NCBI GenBank assembly: GCA_002337215.1
Contig: DDFO01000008.1
Location: 1-18,441 of the forward strand
Source: Phycisphaerales bacterium UBA1926
Lineage (GTDB): Bacteria > Planctomycetota > Phycisphaerae > Phycisphaerales > UBA1924
DNA length: 18,441 nt
Direction of reading: 5' to 3'
Shown one piece after another: positions 7,189 to 14,947 of the stretch. Position 1 is the stretch's first letter. Each line of letters opens with the position of its first letter. Made by a program: the position numbers and the translations under genes. The notes under the pieces are model-generated. The model made no database searches. It saw nothing but the letters and a program-made list of their open reading frames with translations, and had not been told where the DNA came from.

Positions 7189-7692
7189 GTGACCGCACCC
7201 AACGATACCGCCGCCGCCTCGCCCGCCGCCTCGCCCACCGGCTTCGACCCTTCCGCGATGACGATCCTGGTCGTCGACGACAACGAGCCCAACGTTGAGT
7301 TGCTGCTGGCGTACCTCGATGAGCTGGGGAGCCGGACGTTGACCGCCCGTGACGGCGCGGAGGCCCTGAAGATCTTCGAGGCCGAGTCGCCCGATCTTGT
7401 GCTGCTCGACATCATGATGCCGCGCATGAGCGGCTTCCAGGTCTGCGAACGGATCCGCGCCGAGGAGTCGGGGTCGCGGACACCGGTGATCATGATCACC
7501 GCACTGAACCAGGTGGCGGATGTCGAGCGGGCCGTCGAGGCGGGGGCGGACGATTTTCTCACCAAGCCGGTCGATCGGATGGAACTCGTCGTGCGCGCCC
7601 AGGCCCAACTCCGCGTCCGGTACTTGCAACGCCAACTGGACGCGACGCGCGAGGCGCTCAAGGCACTCCGCGAGAAACAGGCATCGGACTGA
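7189..7692 (+). CDS. Stand-alone CheY-like response regulator receiver protein
   Basis: A 167-residue single-domain response regulator: a phosphoryl acceptor of a two-component pathway in the cytoplasm. The receiver fold is complete, with the acidic pair D30-D31 (ILVVDDNEPN), phospho-acceptor D74 (LVLLDIMMP), switch residue T104 (MITAL) and K126 (DDFLTKPVD). A Pro/Ala-rich leader of about 22 residues comes first, and a long amphipathic, probably coiled-coil helix follows (about residues 133-167, with LRVRYLQRQLDATREALKAL). There is no DNA-binding or enzymatic output domain, so it probably acts by protein interaction or dimerisation. The GTG start has GGAG (7178-7181) seven bases upstream; ATG 7258 is a less likely alternative. 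No histidine kinase gene is nearby, so its partner is encoded elsewhere. Confidence 0.93.
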   Translation: MTAPNDTAAASPAASPTGFDPSAMTILVVDDNEPNVELLLAYLDELGSRTLTARDGAEALKIFEAESPDLVLLDIMMPRMSGFQVCERIRAEESGSRTPVIMITALNQVADVERAVEAGADDFLTKPVDRMELVVRAQAQLRVRYLQRQLDATREALKALREKQASD

Positions 7693-7773
7693 GCCGGACG
7701 CGTCTCTGGCTCCGTCCCTCGTCCCGGTCCTCGCTCCGTTCGTCTCCCCGGTCCTCGGTCGGGCCCGGTGAGG

Positions 7774-8328
7774 TCATCCGGTAATGATTGGTGTCGTGCG
7801 CAGAACGCACCGAGTCGGCCAGGCTCCACGCTCGGTCTTGCCCGGCTCGTGCGTGTCGATGCCAAAGGTCGTGTCGGACGGGCCGCCTTCGAGCGGGGCG
7901 TTGTCGAGCGGGGCATCCACGATCCACTCGCTGATGAGCACGGACCCGCCCGACCGCCGGACATCGAACCGAGCGGGCATGAAACGAGACGGGTCGGATC
8001 GAGACGGCTGGATCACCGGCGCGGTTGGGTCAAACATCGCGACCTCGCGGGGTGCGCGGGACTGCGAGATGTTTTCGAGGCCGACCTCCGCGAGAGAGCC
8101 CGGCTGACCGATCGGTGCCGCGGCGTGCGCACGCGACGGGCTGTTGCTCGAGCGCTCCGCGATCGATGGCCCGGGGTCATTCAAGGCTGGCCCGGCGATC
8201 CCCACCACCAAGAACGACGCGTTGATCATCGTGAGACGGGCGATCGCCCCCAGCGTCATCAGCGCACCGACGGCGAGCGGCAGCCGCACGCGTCGGTCGG
8301 TGAAGATGGCGTTGGTGGGCACTGGCAC
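7774..8328 (-). CDS. Hypothetical protein with N-terminal hydrophobic segment
   Basis: A 184-residue protein that I do not recognise. Residues 16-30 and 32-50 (LPLAVGALMTLGAIA, then an Arg, then LTMINASFLVVGIAG) form one or two hydrophobic segments, so it is probably anchored in or exported across the membrane. The rest is polar, rich in Ser, Pro and Arg, with short hydrophobic strands such as GGSVLISEWIVDAPL. The start is GTG 8328 with GGGGAG about seven bases upstream, which supports this frame. A long frame on the opposite strand covers the same DNA but is Arg-rich and lacks a matching ribosome-binding site. The gene converges on the response regulator, 81 bp away. Confidence is moderate because no family or catalytic motif can be cited. 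Confidence 0.55.
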   Translation of the reverse strand: MPVPTNAIFTDRRVRLPLAVGALMTLGAIARLTMINASFLVVGIAGPALNDPGPSIAERSSNSPSRAHAAAPIGQPGSLAEVGLENISQSRAPREVAMFDPTAPVIQPSRSDPSRFMPARFDVRRSGGSVLISEWIVDAPLDNAPLEGGPSDTTFGIDTHEPGKTERGAWPTRCVLRTTPIITG

Positions 8329-8701
8329 GTTCTGCTCCCCGGCTCAGCCCCCCCGCGATCGGGCGGAGGAACCTGCGGCGAATCGTCATCAAATCGAAAA
8401 CTCAGATTGGATCGCCAGAAATGCGATCCTCTGAACACGCCTGGGGTCGGCGTCTGGTGATACGGATGCGCCCGCTGCAAAGACCCGCCGGCGATCCGCG
8501 TATTTCTTCGTAATCCGGCCTCCGTTTTTTCACAGCGTGCGATGCCCGTTCGCCACATCTGGGCATCGCAAACACACCTGATCGGGTGTCGCCGAGCGGT
8601 GCGGCTGACCGCGCCCAATCCACGCATGTCCGAGCGCGTTGATACCAACGCCACGGAGCGAACGCCTCAAGGTGTTCGATCTTGCCCGGATGTCCGGAGA
8701 A
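8329..8701. other. Gene-poor gap between tsaE and the minus-strand hypothetical gene
   Basis: About 370 bases without a convincing gene on either strand; the short open frames are Arg-rich and lack ribosome-binding sites. The gap includes a T6 run (8525-8530) followed by a strong 10-bp inverted repeat (8538-8570), a small ACACC/GGTGT hairpin (about 8573-8588) and a CCGGA/TCCGG palindrome (8686-8697) just beyond the tsaE stop. The promoter of the 7774-8328 gene must lie here unless it is read through from tsaE. Confidence 0.55.
8538..8570. repeat. Perfect 10-bp inverted repeat
   Basis: TGCGATGCCC (8538-8547) and GGGCATCGCA (8561-8570) are perfect complements around a 13-base loop. A T6 run precedes the structure on the plus strand, so read on the minus strand the stem is followed, after eight bases, by A6 and not T6; it is therefore not a classical terminator for tsaE. 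It may be a terminator of unusual form, a regulator site or a structured leader of the next minus-strand gene. Confidence 0.6.
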
Positions 8702-9319
8702 TCAGTCGTCCAGGTCTGCCTGCTCGATCGGGCGTGAGACGCGGTAGGACTCGCCGAACCAGCGGTACAGATCCGCCCACTGCTCCCGCTCGCTCGCGAA
8801 GGGGAACCCGGGGGGGTCGCCGGTCTCGGCGAGCGCCGCGAGTGCCTCGAACCCCGGGCGGCCCGCCCACGCATCCGGGAACCGGAGCGTCGCGGTTCGG
8901 CCCCCGTCATCGGCATGCTCGAGCACGATCCGTGCGGGCTCGTCGCTGCGCATCGCGCCGAGCAAGGCCTCGACTTTCTCGCCCCATTCGACGAACGCGG
9001 CGCCCGGTCCGTCGGCCTCCCAGCCCAACTCGAGCAATTCGTTCTCGTCGGCCCCGTCGAGCCGGTAGGCGTCGATGTGCACGAGCGGGTCGATCCGTCC
9101 CCCCGTGTACTCGTTCATCACCGTGAACGTGGGGCTCGACACCTGACGCGTGTCGATCCCGATCGCCCCGGCGATGGCCCGGACGAGCGTGGTCTTGCCC
9201 GCGCCGAGTTCACCCGACAGAAGCACGACATCACCCGGGGCGATGAGCGCCGCGAGCGTGCGCGCAAGCCGGTCCGTTGCGTCGAGCGTCGCGAGATGGA
9301 CCGAGAGACTGGGCGTCAT
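8702..9319 (-). CDS. tsaE: tRNA threonylcarbamoyladenosine biosynthesis ATPase TsaE
   Basis: A 205-residue P-loop ATPase that works with TsaD and TsaB to place the t6A modification at position 37 of ANN-decoding tRNAs. Key motifs are the Walker A GELGAGKTT (36-44), the family segment VSSPTFTVMNEY (60-71), HIDAYRL (81-87) and FVEWGEKV (109-116). The usual family length is about 140-160 residues. Here the core seems to end near residue 150 and is followed by about 55 extra residues that include two Trp (EQWADLYRWFGESYRVSRP). ATG 9319 is chosen because the family N-terminus starts there; the ribosome-binding site is weak. The frame remains open upstream but overlaps the promoter of the divergent gene at 9454. 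No other t6A genes are nearby. Confidence 0.93.
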   Translation of the reverse strand: MTPSLSVHLATLDATDRLARTLAALIAPGDVVLLSGELGAGKTTLVRAIAGAIGIDTRQVSSPTFTVMNEYTGGRIDPLVHIDAYRLDGADENELLELGWEADGPGAAFVEWGEKVEALLGAMRSDEPARIVLEHADDGGRTATLRFPDAWAGRPGFEALAALAETGDPPGFPFASEREQWADLYRWFGESYRVSRPIEQADLDD

Positions 9320-9388
9320 GCGGTATTGATATGCCCGCGCGGCCTCGGCCTGCCCGGCCCGGGCGACAGGAATCAGAAACCGGCGCTG

Positions 9389-9417
9389 TTGACAGTGCCC
9401 CCCGGATTTTGTAGTTT
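9389..9417 (+). promoter_or_regulatory. Putative sigma-70-type promoter of the propeller protein gene
   Basis: A perfect TTGACA -35 box (9389-9394) is followed after 17 bases by TAGTTT (9412-9417), a 3 of 6 match to the -10 consensus. The expected start of transcription, near 9424, leaves a leader of about 30 bases containing GGAG (9444-9447) before the ATG at 9454. The local drop in GC content also fits a promoter. Confidence 0.5.
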
Positions 9418-9453
9418 CAGAACGTCCGACAACCCCACACACTGGAGACTGAG

Positions 9454-10815
9454 ATGAATTCCACAAACAGATCCGGCCGTTTGTATGCGCGCACAGCGGT
9501 TTCCGCGATCGCGGCCGCGACCCTCGCGGCCTCCGCGGGTGGACCCACCGCTTCCAACACGCTGGGCACCCCCGGCTTCGCGAGCGGGTATGCCGCCGCG
9601 TTCGCCGTCCATGACGACGGCTCGGGCGAGAAGCTCTATATGACCGGCACCGCGGGCATCGCGGGCAGCTCCCAGATCGCCCGCTGGAACGGGGCATCGT
9701 GGGAAGGCGTTGGCGGCGGCCTGATCGGCGGGTTCAGCAACGTGCTGACCAACTTCCAGGGCGACCTCATCGCGGGCGGCTACTTCGATAGTGCGAACGG
9801 CGTCGAAGGTTCGGCGAAGCTCGCCCGCTGGGACGGCACCCAGTGGAACTCGATGAACGCGCAGTCCGAGATCTTCCTCAACTCCGTCTGGGACCTGCAG
9901 GTCTGGGACGACGGGTCGGGCGAGAAGCTCTTCGTCGCGGGCAACTACGTCGATATCGGCGGCGCGGGCGGGCCCGACCACCTCGCGGCCTACGACGGGA
10001 ACACCTACGCCCCGGTCGGCGACCCCATCGGGGGCGCGGTCCCGCTGATCGTCCTCGACCTCCAGGTCGCCGATGTCGGCGACGGCGAGAAACTCTACGC
10101 CGGGGGGCGGTTCCTCTCGATCGACGGCGTGCCCGCCAATAACATCGCGGCGTGGGACGGCACCACCTGGGAAGCCCTCGGGTCGGGCCTGACCCAGCCC
10201 TCGGGTTTCGCCCAGGTCATCACGATGACCGTCTTTGACGACGGGAACGGGCCGGCCCTGTACGCCGCCGGAAGCTTCCAGACCGCGGGCGGCGTTCCCG
10301 CGCTGCGCGTCGCGAAGTGGGACGGCTCGTCGTGGTCCGCCATCGGGGCGGGGTTCAACAGCACCGTGCAGGAGCTCACCGTCTTCGACGACGGGTCGGG
10401 GCCCGCGCTCTACGCGGCCGGGAACTTCGAGGCCTCCAACGGCGGGATCGACCACATCGCCAAGTGGAACGGATCGTCGTGGGAGCAGGTGCTCTCGGGT
10501 GCGAACGCGAACGTCTTCGGCGCGATCGTCTACGACGCGGGCGAGGGTGAGGCACTCCACTTCGGCGGGTCGTTCACGAGCGCCCTCGGTGAGTTCAGCA
10601 ACCGCGTCGTGTCGCTGGTCGCCTCGGAAGCCGGCGGGTGCAACGCGGCCGACCTTGCCGAGCCGTTCGGCGTGCTCGATCTGGCGGATATCCAGAGCTT
10701 TGTCTCCGCGTTTGTCGCCGGCGAACCCGCGGCTGACATCGCCGCCCCCGAGGGCGTTCTCGACTTGGCGGACGTGCAGGCGTTCGTCGTCGCGTTCACC
10801 GGCGGCTGCCCGTGA
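9454..10815 (+). CDS. Secreted seven-repeat beta-propeller protein with dockerin-like C-terminus
   Basis: A 453-residue exported protein of unknown function. Residues 1-27 form a signal peptide (basic start, then AVSAIAAATLAASAGG). From about residue 45 to 385 there are seven repeats of about 45-55 residues with the pattern DDGSGxxLYxAGxF, then a short variable part, then IAxWDGxxWxxLGxG. Examples are IARWNGASWEGVGGG, IAAWDGTTWEALGSG and IAKWNGSSWEQVLSG. Seven such units fit a seven-bladed propeller. The last 60 residues begin with Cys, end with GGCP and contain two copies of GVLDLADI/VQxFVxAF, a dockerin-like pair whose calcium-loop acidic residues are largely replaced. The ATG has GGAG six bases upstream. 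The gene has its own promoter and a strong terminator, so it is monocistronic. Binding of an extracellular ligand or surface attachment is plausible but inferred. Confidence 0.85.
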   Translation: MNSTNRSGRLYARTAVSAIAAATLAASAGGPTASNTLGTPGFASGYAAAFAVHDDGSGEKLYMTGTAGIAGSSQIARWNGASWEGVGGGLIGGFSNVLTNFQGDLIAGGYFDSANGVEGSAKLARWDGTQWNSMNAQSEIFLNSVWDLQVWDDGSGEKLFVAGNYVDIGGAGGPDHLAAYDGNTYAPVGDPIGGAVPLIVLDLQVADVGDGEKLYAGGRFLSIDGVPANNIAAWDGTTWEALGSGLTQPSGFAQVITMTVFDDGNGPALYAAGSFQTAGGVPALRVAKWDGSSWSAIGAGFNSTVQELTVFDDGSGPALYAAGNFEASNGGIDHIAKWNGSSWEQVLSGANANVFGAIVYDAGEGEALHFGGSFTSALGEFSNRVVSLVASEAGGCNAADLAEPFGVLDLADIQSFVSAFVAGEPAADIAAPEGVLDLADVQAFVVAFTGGCP

Positions 10816-10828
10816 TCGTGTCCTGATT

Positions 10829-10906
10829 CGAGAATCGAGTTCATCAACGCCGCTCGGAGCACTCCGAGCGGCGTTTTTCATGCCCACCAACACCCGAGAA
10901 TCGAGT
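10829..10906 (+). repeat. 12-bp direct repeat flanking a terminator
   Basis: CGAGAATCGAGT occurs at 10829-10840 and again, identical, at 10895-10906, on either side of the terminator hairpin at 10846-10878. In the first copy the preceding ATT extends a small GATTC/GAATC palindrome. It may be a slippage or duplication remnant. Confidence 0.55.
10846..10878 (+). terminator. Strong Rho-independent terminator
   Basis: AACGCCGCTCGGAG (10846-10859) and CTCCGAGCGGCGTT (10862-10875) are perfect complements, giving at least 12 bp of GC-rich stem with a four-base loop, followed by a T5 run (10874-10878). It starts 31 bases after the stop of the propeller gene and isolates it from the next gene. Confidence 0.92.
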
Positions 10907-11038
10907 GGTTCACCACAAATGTGAATTTCGCGTGTGCGCTTTCTGAACAATTCGTTATCTTCGATGGGAAGTGCCGCATTCTCGCGGCCGAGGCGGCGTC
11001 GGTTGACGCAGCCAGTTTGCGTGTGAAGGGGAATCGAC

Positions 11039-14000
11039 ATGATGCAGAAGAAACGCCGGCTCAGCCGGTTCGATGTTGTGCGCACATCGCTTATGGCAGC
11101 GATCGGACTAAGTGTCGCAAGCGCGGGGGCACAGTCCTGGGACGAGACCATCGACGGGGGCGGCGACGCCGGCCCGTTGCCTCCCGGCCAGATCACCATG
11201 GGAACAGGTTCGCTCGCGTTCATCCTGGGTGACCTCGAGCAGGGCGAGGAGACGGCGGACCTTTACTGCATCTCCGTCCCGGACCCGGCCTCGTTCACCG
11301 CGAGTTATTTCAACGGCGCGGACGGGGAGTCGGGACAGCTCTGGCTGTTCGACGCCGCCGGGAACGGCGTCGCGCACGCGTGCGACGACACGTCGCCCTA
11401 TGCCGTGGGCATCACCCCCGGGCTCGTGACCGCGACGGGCAACCACTTCATCGCGATTACCCGGCGGGGCGTGCAGCCCGTTGATGTCGGGGGCAATCCG
11501 ATCTTCCCGACCATCACCACGGGGCAGACGGGACCCAACGGGGGCGTCGGACCGGTCGCCGGCTGGGCTGGGCCCGCGCTCGATCCGCCCGGCTCCTACC
11601 GCATCGTCTTTGAGAACGCGTCCTACCACATCGAGGGCGACGACCCGGGCGGGGGCGACGGATCGCAGCCCGACGGCGGACCCTGGTGGACGTACGAGAC
11701 CGCCGACCATCTGAGTTACGGAAACTTGTTCAACCTCGAACTGACACAGGACGCGACGGGCGAAGACTGCCTGCGCCTCACCGATGACCCGAAGGCGTGG
11801 CCCTTCCTCGCGGTCGCCAACTCCCAGCGCGGGACGCTCTCGCGCATCGCCGTGCAGGACATCCCCGCGTACGGCATCTCCGAGGGTGACGTGATCGGGG
11901 AATACCTCACCGCGCCCGCCGGCATGGCGGCGAACCCGTCGCGCACGACCGTGGACGGGTACGGCAATGTCTGGGTCGGCAACCGGAACGAATGGGGCGT
12001 CGTCGCGGGCGAGCAGAAAGGCTCGATGACCCGGGTCGGCCTCGTGATCGGCGGCACGCGCACCGACGCAGCCGGCGTGCCCACGGTTGGTGGGCAGTAC
12101 CTGCAAGGCCCCTTCGAATACTGCGGCTGCGAAGACCGCGACGGGGACGGGCTCATCAAGACCAGCGTGGGCTATCAGCGCTCGACCGGTCTGCCCAACG
12201 CGGACTATGTCGCGACGCAACTCCCGTGGAACAACGGCGGCTCCGTGGACTCGTTCGGCGGTGTCTCCACCGCTGAGGACGAGTGCATCACGGCGTACTA
12301 CCGCACCGAGGGCACGGGCGTCCGGCACGTCTCGATCGACAAGAACAACGATGTCTGGGTCAGCGGTACCGGCAACCGCGAGTTCGAACTCGTGGACGGC
12401 TCGCTCGCGACGCAGGTCACCGCCTTCCAGGCGATGTGCGGCGGCTACGGCGGTGTTGTCGATCCCGACGGCGTTGTCTGGAGTGCCCAATGGGGCACGA
12501 CGGGCCTCCTCCGCTATGACCCGGTCTCGACCACGCAGCAATGCCTTCCCATCCCCAACTACGGCATGGGCATCGACGCGGAATGCACGACATCGATGAC
12601 CGAGTTCGCGGTCTGGACATCCGTTGCCAACGACCCCAACGCACGCAGGATCTCCCCCGCGGGCCTGCTGCAGGGCACTTTCTCCCACGGCTCGGCCGCG
12701 ACACCCCGCGGCGTGGTCGTCAAGAATGGGCAGGTCTGGGTCGCCCACTCCGGAACCAACACCGTCGGGCACATCGACACCTTCGGCGCGCCCGTTGGCA
12801 GCGTCACGATGTTCGAGCCCACTTTCGGCGTGACCGGTTCGGGCCCCCATGGTGTCGCCGCGGACTCGAACGGCAAGATCTGGGCGGTCAACAACTTCTC
12901 CAGCAACGCGATGCGCATCGACCCCACTCTGGGTGTTGCGGGACAGGTCGATCTCGCGGTCGACCTGGGCAGCGGGGCCGGGCCTTACAACTACTCGGAT
13001 ATGACGGGGGATCTCTATCTCTCGATCGCACCGCAGGGCTCGTGGACCTTCGTCCACGACGGCGGAATGCCGGGCTGCGAATGGGGCAACATCTCGTGGA
13101 CCGAGCAGATCATCGGCAACGCGGGGGTCTCTGTCCGTGTCCGCGCGAGCGATTCGCCCATCCCGAGCGGTCCCTGGACCGACATCAGCAACGGCGTGGA
13201 CTTCGCCGCGACCGGTCAGTATCTGCAGGTGCAGGTGACGCTGACGCGTGAGATCGTGGACTGCATGCCCGACGGCGAGGTGCTGCTCTGTGATCTGATG
13301 ATCTGCAAGGACTCCGAGTGCACGATCGAGCTCGACACCGTCGAGTGCGACCTGGGCAACCCCGGCACGCTCAACATCACCGGGACCATCACCAACAACT
13401 CGGGCGCTGATGCGACGCGCCTGGTGTTCACACCCATCCCGACCGGCAGCGGCGTGACCTTCACGCCCAATACCATCCCGGTCAACATCCCCAACGGCTC
13501 GTCGGGTTCGTTCTCGACCCAGCTCTCGGGATACACGGACGGCGAGGAGGTCTGCTTCCAGGTCACCCTGCTTGATCCGACGTACGAGATCTGCTGCACC
13601 GTCGAGGTGTGCGTCACCCCGGACTGCGACTGCCTGCAGGTCCGCCAGAGCACGGTCTCGGTCGAGTGCGACCCGTTCACGGGTGATTACACCGTGACCT
13701 TCGAGATCGACAACCTGACCGGGGCGCCGATCTTCCACGCGTACCTGTTCCCGCCCTCGGGCATCACGATGACGCCCAACTACTTCGCGTTCCCGGGCGG
13801 CATCCCCGACCAGACCTCGACGGGACCCATCTCCGTCGTGATCAGCGGTGCAAACGCCGGGGAGTTCTGCTTCGATGTCACCCTCCACGATGAGGCGCTC
13901 TTCGAGTGCTGCGGGCGTGAAGTCTGCATCGACCTTCCCGAATGCATCACCGATCCCGGAGGCGGCACGGGCACAGGCGGCACAGGGGCCGGCACGCTCG

Positions 14001-14908
14001 CCGGCGCCCCGTGGGTCCACCTCAACGCGGGTCTGACCGCCCCCAACGGCGGTATCGCCGAGGGCGTGCTGACCATCATCAACAACGGCGATGAGCCTCG
14101 CTCGTTCCAGTGGGTCATCAACACCGGCAACAACGTCGGCTGCGATGTCTGGCTCGATCCGGCGACCATCCAGCCCTCATCCGGAGCGACGATGCTCCTC
14201 GATCCGGGCAAGTGCGTGGATATCCCGCTGCTGATCGACACCGACGCGGTGCCGCTCGACATGACGGGGTGCCTGCGGGCCGTGATCGTCGACGAGGCGA
14301 ACGGCTTCGCGACCAGCACGCTGGGCCAGGTTCTTGCGCCGCAGGTCCTCGATGATTCCGAGCCCGCCGTTGTGCTCAGCGCGGTCCCGGCGGTCGAGGG
14401 CGTCAGCCCCGGCGCGATCGTCGGCATCGCGATCGGCGCGGTGGCGGATCTTTCGTTCGATGTCACGAGCGACACCTCGACCGAGGTCGATGTCGTGGTG
14501 CTGTCGAGCAACCCGTTCCTGTCGCTCGACGGCGAAGAGCCGGGCACCTCGTACACCGCGACCGTGGCGGTCCAACCGGGCGCCGCGACGCGGGTAACCG
14601 TCCCGGCGAGCCTTGTGGGCAGCCCGGGCAACTGGATCCTCGACGTCTCGCTCAACGCGCGGCCCGTGGGCCCCTACCGCCCGACGCGCCCCCAGCACCT
14701 CGCGAGCCTCGCGGTGCGGGACAGCGCGATGGAACGCTGTGCCGGTGATTTCACGGGTGACGGCATCCTCGATCTCGCGGACATCAACGCGTTCATCTCC
14801 GGATTCGTGAACCAGACGCCGGTGGCCGATCTCGATGGCAACGGGATCTACGACCTGCGGGATGTCTCGCGGTTCATCGACCTCTTCCTCGCGGGGTGCG
14901 GTGTCTGA
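11039..14908 (+). CDS. Large secreted multidomain protein: propeller, tandem Cys-rich modules, dockerin-like C-terminus
   Basis: A 1289-residue exported protein. The ATG has AAGGGG (11026-11031) upstream, and residues 1-33 form a signal peptide (basic start, TSLMAAIGLSVASAGAQ). Residues 40-195 resemble a pre-peptidase/PPC-like beta domain (EETADLYCISVPDPASFTA). A Gly/Asp linker near 200 leads to residues 220-670, with NHL/lyase-like propeller repeats such as GYGNVWVGNR, NNDVWVSGTG, NGQVWVAHSG and NGKIWAVNN. An RVRASDSP...GQYLQVQVTL beta module ends near 740. Residues 750-970 hold two tandem Cys-rich modules. A Gly/Thr linker (about 971-985) and an Ig-like region follow. The last 56 residues form a dockerin-like pair with intact calcium-type loops (DFTGDGILD, DLDGNGIYD). 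It has its own terminator. An adhesive, polymer-binding or surface role is inferred; no catalytic motif was recognised. Confidence 0.85.
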   Translation: MMQKKRRLSRFDVVRTSLMAAIGLSVASAGAQSWDETIDGGGDAGPLPPGQITMGTGSLAFILGDLEQGEETADLYCISVPDPASFTASYFNGADGESGQLWLFDAAGNGVAHACDDTSPYAVGITPGLVTATGNHFIAITRRGVQPVDVGGNPIFPTITTGQTGPNGGVGPVAGWAGPALDPPGSYRIVFENASYHIEGDDPGGGDGSQPDGGPWWTYETADHLSYGNLFNLELTQDATGEDCLRLTDDPKAWPFLAVANSQRGTLSRIAVQDIPAYGISEGDVIGEYLTAPAGMAANPSRTTVDGYGNVWVGNRNEWGVVAGEQKGSMTRVGLVIGGTRTDAAGVPTVGGQYLQGPFEYCGCEDRDGDGLIKTSVGYQRSTGLPNADYVATQLPWNNGGSVDSFGGVSTAEDECITAYYRTEGTGVRHVSIDKNNDVWVSGTGNREFELVDGSLATQVTAFQAMCGGYGGVVDPDGVVWSAQWGTTGLLRYDPVSTTQQCLPIPNYGMGIDAECTTSMTEFAVWTSVANDPNARRISPAGLLQGTFSHGSAATPRGVVVKNGQVWVAHSGTNTVGHIDTFGAPVGSVTMFEPTFGVTGSGPHGVAADSNGKIWAVNNFSSNAMRIDPTLGVAGQVDLAVDLGSGAGPYNYSDMTGDLYLSIAPQGSWTFVHDGGMPGCEWGNISWTEQIIGNAGVSVRVRASDSPIPSGPWTDISNGVDFAATGQYLQVQVTLTREIVDCMPDGEVLLCDLMICKDSECTIELDTVECDLGNPGTLNITGTITNNSGADATRLVFTPIPTGSGVTFTPNTIPVNIPNGSSGSFSTQLSGYTDGEEVCFQVTLLDPTYEICCTVEVCVTPDCDCLQVRQSTVSVECDPFTGDYTVTFEIDNLTGAPIFHAYLFPPSGITMTPNYFAFPGGIPDQTSTGPISVVISGANAGEFCFDVTLHDEALFECCGREVCIDLPECITDPGGGTGTGGTGAGTLAGAPWVHLNAGLTAPNGGIAEGVLTIINNGDEPRSFQWVINTGNNVGCDVWLDPATIQPSSGATMLLDPGKCVDIPLLIDTDAVPLDMTGCLRAVIVDEANGFATSTLGQVLAPQVLDDSEPAVVLSAVPAVEGVSPGAIVGIAIGAVADLSFDVTSDTSTEVDVVVLSSNPFLSLDGEEPGTSYTATVAVQPGAATRVTVPASLVGSPGNWILDVSLNARPVGPYRPTRPQHLASLAVRDSAMERCAGDFTGDGILDLADINAFISGFVNQTPVADLDGNGIYDLRDVSRFIDLFLAGCGV

Positions 14909-14947
14909 CCGCACGCCACGATGCCGGCCAACGCCGGCGACGATCTG

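Noticed and set aside
7035..7964. Upstream extension of the frame at 6582-7034 on the minus strand
   Set aside because: Antisense to the response regulator; the plausible start is the TTG at 7034 with its ribosome-binding site.
7768..8460. 230-codon plus-strand frame opposite the membrane-anchored hypothetical gene
   Set aside because: Arg-rich product, no ribosome-binding site; the minus strand has a GTG with GGGGAG and a coherent hydrophobic N-terminus.
9320..9697. Upstream extension of tsaE
   Set aside because: Covers the divergent promoter and the start of the propeller gene; the TsaE fold begins at ATG 9319.
9373..11223. Long minus-strand open frame (616 codons)
   Set aside because: Antisense to the propeller gene and spans its promoter and terminator; its composition is that of a shadow frame.
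11108..14020. Very long open frame (970 codons) on the minus strand
   Set aside because: Lies wholly antisense to the large secreted protein, which has a signal peptide, ribosome-binding site, terminator and domain structure. The minus product is a low-complexity Arg/Asp/Val/Ala mix typical of high-GC shadow frames.
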